A stretch of 64,000 bases of DNA from assembly GCA_017303635.1 (NCBI GenBank), contig JAFLCG010000002.1:344918-408917 (forward strand). The letters run 5' to 3'. The notes below the pieces were generated by a model, which was not told the origin of the DNA, did no database searches, and saw only the letters and a program-made list of their open reading frames with translations. The stretch is from Anaerolineae bacterium. GTDB taxonomy: Bacteria; Chloroflexota; Anaerolineae; Aggregatilineales; Phototrophicaceae. This document shows positions 23,798 to 33,200 of this stretch, one piece after another (within the stretch, counting starts at the first letter, position 1; each line of letters opens with the position of its first letter). Position numbers and translations under genes: made by a program.

Positions 23798-25477
23798 TTG
23801 ACCGAGCCCAATGGCTACGTCCGTGATCCTGACGCACGGCGTGAAGCGCGCTTTGTCGTCGCCTTGATCCTTGCGGGTGCCTGCGTCATGGCGACTCTCG
23901 CCCTGTTATCAGTCATCCATCCGCTGCTCCGCCCACAGCTCCCCCTGAATCTGATCAGTAGTCTCATCCTCTTTTGCCTCTATGCCTCCACTCGGTATTT
24001 CAATCCAGTCCGGCTTGTCCCGTTTGTTTCGATCAGCGGTTTAGTAGCGATTCTGGTCGTTGCGGTTTACTACCAGGGGGAAGCCGGCGCTTCGGTTCTG
24101 TATTTTCTGATCGCCATTACTTTCTTTAGTTCACTTTCCCTGAAGCCTGCACAAGTTGTGCTGCTCATCCTGTTGCAACTGGCGGCCACGTTAATGGCAC
24201 CCGTGTATATTGCGGGCGTAGCTTTTGATAACGTCTTGAGGCCATTTACCTTCCTTTTGACGATGAACCTGCTCTATCTGCTGGTCGTGCAATATCGACG
24301 GCGATTGGAAAAGGAACGTCGTGCAGAGTTGGCCGCCAGCGAGCAGCGCTACAAGCTCATTTCCAATATGATGTCGGACTACGCCTTCAGCACGCGCATC
24401 AATCCAGATGGACAGTGGGAACGCGAGTGGATGACCGACTCGTTCAAGCGCTTCACCGGCTACGATGATGCAGGGGCCTTCCTCACCGGACCGAACCTCT
24501 TTCACCCGGATGACCAGGACAGACTCAATATGGATGTCGAACGAGTCCTGAAAGGGGAGCGCTTTACATCTGATTACCGGATCGTCACGGCCAGCGGTGA
24601 AGTGCGCTGGATGCAGATTGAGCGCATTCCAGAGCAAGACCCCACCAGTCAGCGCGTCATCCGCTACTACGGGATCGCCCACGACATTACTGAGCGCCGC
24701 CTTGCAGAAGATACACGGCTCAAACAGGCCCTGGAACAAGAACGCATGGGGTTGGTCAGGCGCTTTATTGAAGGGGTTTCCCATGACTTCCGCACCACCA
24801 TTTCCCAGATCGAAACCAGTCGCTATCTGATTGATCGTCTCCTGCCGAGCGATCTCTCCAACCGGGCTGACATCGAAGAAAAAATGAGGCGCATTCAACA
24901 GGCCATCACCCATATGACCAGCCAACTGGAAAGCTTTGAGACCATTGGTTCACTGGCCTATATGACCTTCTACCCGCTGGATGTGAACCAACTCATCAAG
25001 GATATTCACACCACCCAGGAACATCATGCGACACGCCGAGGCCTGAAACTCTCGCTCGCCATGGACTTGGATTTGCCCCTGATTGATGGCAATCCGAAAG
25101 AACTGTCCCGCGCCCTTCTGCATCTGGTCAATAATGCGCTGACCCATACGCCAAAAGGTGGGACGATCAGGCTGCGTTCGCGCCGAGGCAAGGGCGTCGT
25201 CGCCATTGATGTACAGGATACCGGCAAGGGCATCCCTGCGGATCAAATCAAATATATCTTTGACTTCTTTTACCGGGTCGATTCCGCCCGTTCGATTGAA
25301 CTGGGGGGGGTCGGGCTCGGCCTGAGCATCGTCCGTATGATCGTGGAAGCCCACCGGGGTCGTATCGAAGTCCAGAGTGCGGTTGGGGAGGGCACCACCT
25401 TCACGCTGGTGTTCCCACAGCGTCCACCCTCAACCGTCAGACGGTTAAACTCCCAGGCTGCATCCAACCAGCCTTAA
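23798..25477 (+). CDS. Membrane PAS-domain sensor histidine kinase
   Basis: 559 residues. About six membrane helices (residues 18-165) form a 5TM/7TM-like sensor, followed by a PAS/PAC domain (about 185-305; ends RYYGIAHDITERR). HisKA carries phospho-acceptor His329 in SHDFRTT, and HATPase_c (about 430-545) has N-box LVNNALTHT and G-boxes DTGKGIP and GVGLGLSIV. The start codon appears to be TTG 23798; no ribosome site is obvious, so the N-terminus is uncertain. The STAS-like gene lies 74 bases downstream and a response regulator follows at 26154, likely its partner. Confidence 0.9.
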   Translation: MTEPNGYVRDPDARREARFVVALILAGACVMATLALLSVIHPLLRPQLPLNLISSLILFCLYASTRYFNPVRLVPFVSISGLVAILVVAVYYQGEAGASVLYFLIAITFFSSLSLKPAQVVLLILLQLAATLMAPVYIAGVAFDNVLRPFTFLLTMNLLYLLVVQYRRRLEKERRAELAASEQRYKLISNMMSDYAFSTRINPDGQWEREWMTDSFKRFTGYDDAGAFLTGPNLFHPDDQDRLNMDVERVLKGERFTSDYRIVTASGEVRWMQIERIPEQDPTSQRVIRYYGIAHDITERRLAEDTRLKQALEQERMGLVRRFIEGVSHDFRTTISQIETSRYLIDRLLPSDLSNRADIEEKMRRIQQAITHMTSQLESFETIGSLAYMTFYPLDVNQLIKDIHTTQEHHATRRGLKLSLAMDLDLPLIDGNPKELSRALLHLVNNALTHTPKGGTIRLRSRRGKGVVAIDVQDTGKGIPADQIKYIFDFFYRVDSARSIELGGVGLGLSIVRMIVEAHRGRIEVQSAVGEGTTFTLVFPQRPPSTVRRLNSQAASNQP

Positions 25478-25551
25478 GGGACAGCGCCTACAAACATCAT
25501 TACAATAAACATTAAATCAGAATCCATCAGCGATGTCATGAGGAGGGCAGG

Positions 25552-25983
25552 ATGTCCTATGAATTAAGTTGGGAAATTGAAGGCCGGGTGGCCATCAATA
25601 CCCTGTATGGGGAAGTAACAGCTGCGGATGTCCATGATCTGCGCCATGCTGCCCGGGATCTTTCCAAAGAGTCAAGCTGGCCCATCCATACGCTGGTTGA
25701 TCTGAGCGGCATCACCAAGTATCAGACCAATATCGCCCTGATGAAAACCGCCATCGACTTCAAGTCCGAGCCGACCACAATCGGTTGGACTCTGATTTAC
25801 GGGGCACAGAACCCGCTCGTTCGTTTTATGGCTTCTCTACTCACGCAGATGTCAACCGGCCTGATGCACTTCCGTTTCTTTGACACCAAAGAGGCCGCGC
25901 TGGAGTGGTTGATTGACGAGGATATCACTCTGCGTCGGCACTACCGGCACGCTGCTGAAGCTGAAGAAGCGGCAACTTTCTAA
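25552..25983 (+). CDS. STAS/SpoIIAA-like small protein, family member A
   Basis: 143 residues. Alternating strand/helix pattern with a central VDLSG turn and the end motif FRFFDTKEAALEWL. The same layout (strand, helix, VD-x-(S/T)G, helix, strand, helix, RFF..EA..WL) occurs in three other proteins here, at 48231, 52919 and 53631. SpoIIAA-like/STAS proteins switch anti-sigma factors or kinases through protein contacts. Member A lies between a histidine kinase and a response regulator, which suggests it belongs to that pathway (inference). GAGGAGGGCAGG upstream gives a good ribosome site. No catalytic motif is visible. Confidence 0.65.
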   Translation: MSYELSWEIEGRVAINTLYGEVTAADVHDLRHAARDLSKESSWPIHTLVDLSGITKYQTNIALMKTAIDFKSEPTTIGWTLIYGAQNPLVRFMASLLTQMSTGLMHFRFFDTKEAALEWLIDEDITLRRHYRHAAEAEEAATF

Positions 25984-26153
25984 CCATCATCATCGATAGG
26001 TCAGGTGCTACCCCACCTGACCTAAAGCCTCGATACGTATAAAACACCTCTATACTGACAAACAGGAACAGGATGTCATGAACTGGCGTGCGCCCGGTTT
26101 CGATTGTATGATGGCTGTAACAAAACAGTACTCCCCGGAGCAAGGATGAGGCC

Positions 26154-27080
26154 ATGAGTAAAGAACGCATCCTCGTTGTGGAAGACGATGCCGATATTGC
26201 CAATATGCTGAAGATCTACTTCAGTGGTCAACATTATGAAGTGCAGATCGCCCCACGCGGTAATGACGCGCTGGTGATGACGCGCAAACAACTGCCTCAC
26301 CTGATTATTCTGGACATCATGCTGCCGGATATGAATGGGTACGATGTCTGCCGCGAACTCCGTATGACTACCCGTACCAGCCATATCCCCATCATCTTCC
26401 TGACTCAGAAAGATGACCGCAGTGACAAGATGTTCGGCCTGGAACTGGGTGCAGATGACTACATCACCAAGCCCTTCGATATTGAAGAGCTTAAACTCCG
26501 TGTGAAGAATGCTATCAACGCCTCAATGCGGACGATGAACCTAAACCCCGTTTCTGGCCTGCCCACAGGCCGTCTGATCGAGGACCATCTGCGCGAGTTG
26601 ATGCGAACCGACCAGACCTGGGCGTACATTGACCTGAAGATCAATCACTTCGATGCCTTTAATGAAGTCTACGGTTTCCTCAGCGGCGATGAAGTGCTCC
26701 GCTTCATGGCGCTGCTGTTGGGCGATGTGGTCGATCAGATGGGTACGGGTAATGATTATGTCGGCCATCCCGGGCGCGACAACTTCATGTTAGTCACGCA
26801 CTCGCCGGATTATCGCCAGCTTACGGACCGGTTGGTCGAACGCTTCAATGACGAAGTGCGCCAGCACTACTCCTTCATCGACCGGGAGCGCGGCTATATT
26901 CTGGCCCCGGCCAGCGCCGGGGAGCGCCAGGAACCACTGATGACTCTGGCCGCAGGCGCCGTATCCAACTCCACCTATCGCTTCTCGGATATACGGGAAA
27001 TCACTGAGCTGGCGGCTGAAGATCGGCGGCGCGGACTGACTGGGGAAGAACCCCCTCCGCCCATTCTGACGTCGTGGTAA
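26154..27080 (+). CDS. Response regulator with REC and degenerate GGDEF domain
   Basis: 308 residues. REC domain 1-125 with acidic pair Asp11/Asp12, phospho-acceptor Asp54 (ILDIMLPD) and Lys in ITKPFD. The output half (130-290) looks like a GGDEF diguanylate-cyclase fold: it opens NPVSGLPTGRLIED, where active enzymes have D-x-L-T-x-L-P-N-R, and the catalytic position reads HPGRDNFML instead of GGDEF. It should therefore not make cyclic di-GMP; it may bind a nucleotide or act by protein contact. Spacing from the STAS-like gene is 170 bases. Likely partner of the PAS kinase upstream or of the giant kinase downstream. Confidence 0.85.
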   Translation: MSKERILVVEDDADIANMLKIYFSGQHYEVQIAPRGNDALVMTRKQLPHLIILDIMLPDMNGYDVCRELRMTTRTSHIPIIFLTQKDDRSDKMFGLELGADDYITKPFDIEELKLRVKNAINASMRTMNLNPVSGLPTGRLIEDHLRELMRTDQTWAYIDLKINHFDAFNEVYGFLSGDEVLRFMALLLGDVVDQMGTGNDYVGHPGRDNFMLVTHSPDYRQLTDRLVERFNDEVRQHYSFIDRERGYILAPASAGERQEPLMTLAAGAVSNSTYRFSDIREITELAAEDRRRGLTGEEPPPPILTSW

Positions 27081-27113
27081 GGGATATTCATCCGGCATCA
27101 GTTCAGCCAGCAG

Positions 27114-27133
27114 GGACGAGGTGCGCCTCGTCC
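27114..27133. terminator. Hairpin between response regulator and giant kinase genes
   Basis: GGACGAGG and CCTCGTCC form a perfect 8-bp stem with a TGCG loop 34 bases after the stop codon. No T-run follows, so it may only weaken read-through. The GAGGYGYGCCTCG core also occurs inside the MITE-like element at 18552. Confidence 0.45.
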
Positions 27134-27219
27134 GCTTTCGTTCAGGGGCATAGTTGATTTAAACCATAAGCCGCTTTGTATGGGCATCCGGTCAGTATGA
27201 ATCCGAGGTAGCGTAAGGC

Positions 27220-30200
27220 ATGAATCTGGGTGTATTCCTGCTCATTGGCGGCATCGTCATCATCGCCGGGCTGTATCTTTGGGCGCGGCAGCGCCAGAGC
27301 CTGGGGTATATTCCTCCTGTCGATGCACCAACTTCATTCAGCACATCCCCGGATGATGGCGATAATGCCATCATTGTCGCCCGTCAGCACGGGCAAATCG
27401 TCCATATCAACCCGCGCGCAATGGAGTGGCTGGGTCTGGATGGCGCTGACCTGAATTTGGAACAAGTCGCCAGTCACGTCAAACCTGCGGATAGCTTCCT
27501 CGATTTGTTCGCCCGGCAGGGTCAGGCTTCTTTCCAGATTGGCAGTCGCTGGGTGGAGGGAGCTTCTCACCTCATTCCCGGCAGTGTCGAACAGCGCATG
27601 GTCATCGTCATGCGGGAACTGGGTGGGGCTGGCAGCGCCACAGCCACAGCATCCGCATCCCTCGACCTTCGTCGTGTGATGCAGATCACGGATGAAATTG
27701 GCGAAACGGTCAACGCCAGCATGAGCAGCCAGCAGGCCCTCCAGGCGCTCCTGACCATCATCCGGAAGGCAATCCCCGCCAGCGCCGGTGAAATCTCGAT
27801 CTGGCATGAAGAGACACGCACCCTCACCCCGGACTCGTGGGTGGGTGAAGGCTCATACCTGGTTTCGCTGGCAGAGCGCGGCGGAGTCTATCAATACGGG
27901 GAAGGGATCAGCGGCTGGATTGCCCGACACCGGCGTCCCGTACTCGTCAGTGATGTCAGCGACCCTACAGCCATCCAACCGAAGTTCAGCAGCCAGTTCC
28001 ATAGTTTTGTGGGTGTGCCGCTCGAATTGGGCGAGCGACTGCTCGGCACCCTGGAGTTAGCCGATACCGAGGCAGGGCGCTTTCAACAGACTGACCTGGC
28101 CTTGCTCCAGGCCATCAGCAAACAGGTCGCTATCGCGATCTTTAATGCAGATCTGTACAGCCAGCAGGCACAGCGCATCAGTGACATGGCGAACCTGCAA
28201 AACGTCCAGTTGGACGAAGAAAACGCACATGATCCCCGCGCGGTCTTCGCCGTCCTTAGTCAACGGTTAGCCACGCTCAGTCATGCCCGTATCGCTGGCA
28301 TCCTGCTCTACGATGAAGCACGCCGCGCCCTGGTGCCACAAGCGCCGTTTCACGGCCTGCCGGAGCAGCTCATCCCGCGTCTAGCATTCAGCTTGACGGA
28401 CGGCAGCGATCCCCTTGATATTTGGGAAAACCGCCCCTACTGGCATACCAATGAAGTGCCGGAGGTCGAATGGCTCAATCAGGCGGGTCTGGCGGGTACG
28501 CTGGCTTCGGCAGGGATTCGCAGTTTGGCTCTCCTGCCCTTGGAAGTGGGCTCGCGGCGGATTGGCATGGCTTTCATCGCCAACCGTCAGCCCGGCGGCT
28601 TCAATAATCAGGATATTAAGGACATGCGCTTGCTGGTCGCTCAGGCGGCCATCGTCGTCCAGAATATCCGCCTGTTCCAGCGAGAAGCGCGGCAGGATGC
28701 CGAACTAGCCGGTTTACAGGAAATTACCCAGGCGATTGGCTCGCTGCGGCAGACCGAAGGGGAATTCTATTCGGATATCAACGGCCGTATTGCCCGGCTG
28801 ATGGATGTGCAGGTGTGCGGCATCCTGCTCTATGACGAGGCCAGCAGCCGCCTGCGTCCTCAGATTCCCTTCTTTGGGGTGGCGGATACCGACCTGAACG
28901 GCTACGGTATCGACCTGCTGCCCGATTCGCCCATGACCGCACTCTGGGATGAAGGGGAAACCTGGTTCGCCAACCGTGTCGAAGAAAACGCCATTGTTCA
29001 TGCCTCTAATCTGGCGGAGGTTGCCGCCCGACTGGGCTTCAAGCAGATGATGCTGGCCCCGCTGGCCGTCGGTGGACGAAAACTAGGCGTGGTACAAGTC
29101 TCTAACCGGCTGACTGGTGAGGACTTCACGGACAAAGACGGTCAGCTCCTCCAGATTTTTGCGACCCAGGCGGCTGCCATCATCGAAAATGCCCGCCTGG
29201 TGCAGGATGTCCAGCGCAGCGCAGATCAATCCAACCGCTTGCGAAATATCGCTGAACTCTCCGGCAAGATCCTGACGACTGAAGATTCATTCGCCCTGAT
29301 CCTGAATGAAATTTCAACCTTGCTGGATAGCCCAATCGTCTTCATCAACCAGTTGGAAACGCAAACCGGCGCGCTGGTAACCTATCCCCGCTATGTTTTT
29401 GGGGCGGCATTGGCTGAACCCATCCGGCAGGACATTTTCAGTCCCGGTTTTGAGTACAGCGTGGTCTTTTCCCAGAATTCCTTTTTTAGCAACAGCGTGC
29501 TGAAAGATCAGCGCGTGCTGGAAAGTTATCTGGATATTGCCCGGCAGATGGGCATCAATCGCGCCGTCATCGTCCCCTTGATCGTCGGTGATCGCAGCCT
29601 GGGCGAGTTGGGCGTTGCTAATCGTCCCGATGATCCCTATACCGAAGCCGATGTCGAATTGATGGAAGCGGTCGCTGCCCAGATCGGCGCGACCATCGAG
29701 CGTCTGCAATTGTACGAAGCCTCTGGCGCTAACCTCTCCCGCCGCGTGCAGGAGCTCGACGCCATATCGGCAGTCACCAACGAACTGACCCGCACGCTCG
29801 ATCTCGATTCGGTGCTGGAACGCATCCGTGAACACAGCATCCGGGCTACTCGCGCTGATGGCGGCACCGTCATCCTGCTGAAATCGCTGAGCGCCCTGGA
29901 AGATCCCCACCAACCCGAAGCACGTCAGCGGTATGGCCTCGAAGATCAGGGGCTGAACATGGCGGATATCGAGCGCAGCGCTTTCTTCGCTGGCTCGGAA
30001 ACGGTCACCGTCTTTAATTACGCCACCAGCAATCTGAAACCTTTGCCCCCCCAGGCCGAATCTGCCCTGGCAGTTGCCTTTTTCTACGAAGATCAGATCG
30101 TCGGTGTGCTGCATCTGTATCATCATGAGCCGAACCACTTTGATGATCGTGCCGCCTCCTTCCTGTTGACAATGGCGGCCAAGGCCTCGCTCGGCTACGG

Positions 30201-33200
30201 CAACTATGTGCGCTATCAGGAACAGTTGGAGAGCAATTCGCGCCTGCGCCGCCGTGCCGAACAGATCAAACAGATCTTCGAGATGGGGCAGATGATCCAG
30301 ACCAATACCAGTCTGGAAGACATGTTGGAAGGCACGCTCTATAACATTCAGATCGGCACGGGCTATGATCTGGGTGTGGCGCTGGTGCTGGATGAAACTA
30401 CCAATACCTTCAGCCGCCTTGCCCAGATGGGGATGCCGCTGGAAGCCTTTGAACGCAGCCGCTACAACACCATCAGCCTGCAGGACCTGTTGACCCTCAT
30501 GCGGCGGGATTACGCCATGAGCGAGTCCTTCTTCTTCCCGGCAGAGTCGCGTGCAGACTGGGCAACGGTGGATATTAAAGCGCTGGAAGTCGGTTCGGCG
30601 GGCATCCGTCCCATGCCGGAACCCACCAGTCCAGCAGATTGGCATCAGGGCGATCTGCTGCTGGTGCCGCTCAACGGCGCAGGCGGCAACTTAATCGGCC
30701 TGCTCACGCTCGAACAGCCCCAGGATCACCGCCGTCCGGATAACGCCGCCATCGAACTGCTGGAGATTTTTGCGCATCAGGCAGCGGGTTCATTGGAGAA
30801 CCTGCGCCTGTATCAACAGACGCAGCAGAATGCCGAACAGGAAGCCCGTCTGAATGAAATGGTGGAAACCATTTCCGGTACGCTGGTCGCCAGCGAGATC
30901 ATTGATGGATTGGTGCAGACCGTTGTTAAAGTGCTGCCCATCTCCCGGCTGACCGTCGCGCTGGAAGATTCTGAACGGCAGGGGATGGAGATCACCCGCC
31001 TGCGGATCCTGACCGATGGCACCATCGTCACCAATCAGGAGCATCAGAGTTATCCTGAAGGCACCGCGCTGTATCAGGCTTTCCGCAGCGGGCAGCATGT
31101 CCTCTACACTGCCGACTCACCCGAGATTGAAGATCTCTCCGATCTGCGTTCGCTGTACTTCCAGTACGGCGAACGGGCCTCGCTGCTCATTCCGCTGTTC
31201 TCCGCCGAAGGCCCGCTCGGTGCGCTGCACATGGGCAGCGACCATGACAGCGCCGCCCTCTTTGAAGAAAATCGCTCGCTGCTTGTGCGTATGGCGAAGT
31301 TGGCTGCCGTCGCAATTGATAATGCCCGCCTGTTCAATCAGGCGATGAACCTCCAGACCTTCAACCAGTCGGTAGTCCAGTCCATCCAGCAAGGGATTGT
31401 GGTACTGGATAACTCCGGGCGTATCCTGTCGATCAACGACTTCATGCGCCAGCGGTATGGCTGGGTCACGCGGGATGCGCTGCGGCAAGATCTGTTCGTC
31501 TATAGCCCGGAATTGGATTTCCTCAAAACCGATCTGCAATCTGTCCTGGAGCAAGGCGAGCCGGTCGAGCGTATCCGCCAAATCACATCCGATGGGAATG
31601 GGGCCTCTCTCGTCCGCAACTTCTATTCTTACCCGCTCAAGACTGCGGAAACCATTCGTGGTGCGGTCATCCTGGTCGAAGATAATACCGAACGCTACGA
31701 GTTGGAGCAGGACGTTGAGCGCCGCGCGAACCAATTGGCAGCGCTGACCGAGATCTCCAGCCGCATCACCGCGACGCTGGATCGTGCGGACGTGGTCAAG
31801 CTGGCACTGGAAGAGATGGCTAAGCTCGTCACGTTCGACTCGCTGACATTGTGGACACGGGTCGATCAGGATTTGTATCTGGAAGGTGCACGGGTTGGTG
31901 GAGCGACCATCGACCTCCAGCCGCATGACCGCAAACGCCTGCGGCTTTCCGGCCATCCCCGAATGCGCGAAGTGGTCGATACAGGCCGCGTCTTCCGCAT
32001 CAATAATCTGCTCGGTACCGACTCGCTGCCTTTTGAAACCAACGCCAAAAGCTGGATGGGTGTCCCCTTGCTGGATCGTGGCGCTGTCGTCGGCGTGATC
32101 GCGCTGGCAAAAGATAGTCCACGCTTCTTCGATAACCAGTCCGAAGTTGCGGCGTCGAACTTCGGCAATCAGGTCGCTATTGCGCTCGCCAATGCCAGCC
32201 TGTTTGAAGAAGCCCAGTACCGCACCGAGCGCCTCAGCCTGATCAACCGTGTGTCGGTGGCGCTGGCGCAATCGCTGGACAGCGAAAATATTCTGGAAAT
32301 TGGTCTCAAGGAGATCGGTCAAAGCCTGGATATGCACCACGCCCAGGCCTGGATCTTTGACCGGGATGCCAACGTGGCCCGCGCCATCGTCACCCTGCCA
32401 CGCGGCGACGCCCCGCCGGATGAAGTCATCCCGCTGCGGGATAGCAGCCTCTTTATGCGGTTACGAGCCAGCAGCCAGCCAATCATCGTTGAAGATGTCA
32501 CCCGGCTGGAACAGGATGATCCAGTCTCCGGTGCGCTGACCGGGCGTGAACTCCACGCCTTTGCCCTCATTCCGATGATCGTCGGTGGGCAAGTCATCGG
32601 TGCCTTTGAGCTGATGGATGATAATCTCTCGCGGCAGTTCCGACCGGAACAGATCGAACTGGCGCTCATCATCGCCAATCAGGCCGCGATTGCCGTCCAG
32701 AACACCAATCTGTTCGAACAAACCCTCATCCGCAGCCGTGAACTGGAAACCCTGCTGGAAGCCGCCCAGGCCACTGCCCTCACCCGTGACCTGCCGGAAG
32801 CCTTCAGCCGGGTGACGGACCTGATCCTCAACGCCCTGGAGATGGATACCTGTTCCGTCATGCTGTGGGATAACGTCGAGGATGTGCTGGAGGTCGCGCT
32901 GGATGTGAGCCGCTATGGGGCCACCAACGGAACAGCAGCCACTCAGCGCCTATCGCTGCAACAGTATCCGCTGCGACGACGTTCGATGGACGAGCGCGAA
33001 ATCGTCGTGGTCCGGGTCGAAAATCCCCTCTCGGATGCCACTGAAGTCGCCGGGATGCGCGAACGGGGCGAAGCGCTGCGGCTGCTGCTGCCACTCGTTA
33101 CCCGCGACCAACCGATCGGCATGATCGTCAGCGCGCTCAAGCGCCCGAATCCGGCTTTTGGTCACCGGGAAGTCCGCTTGGCACAGGCGCTCGGTGCCCA

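Noticed and set aside
29314-30645. Long antisense frames inside the giant kinase gene (also 31117-32340)
   Set aside because: His/Gln/Arg-rich translations with no domain; they mirror the third-position GC bias of the real gene.
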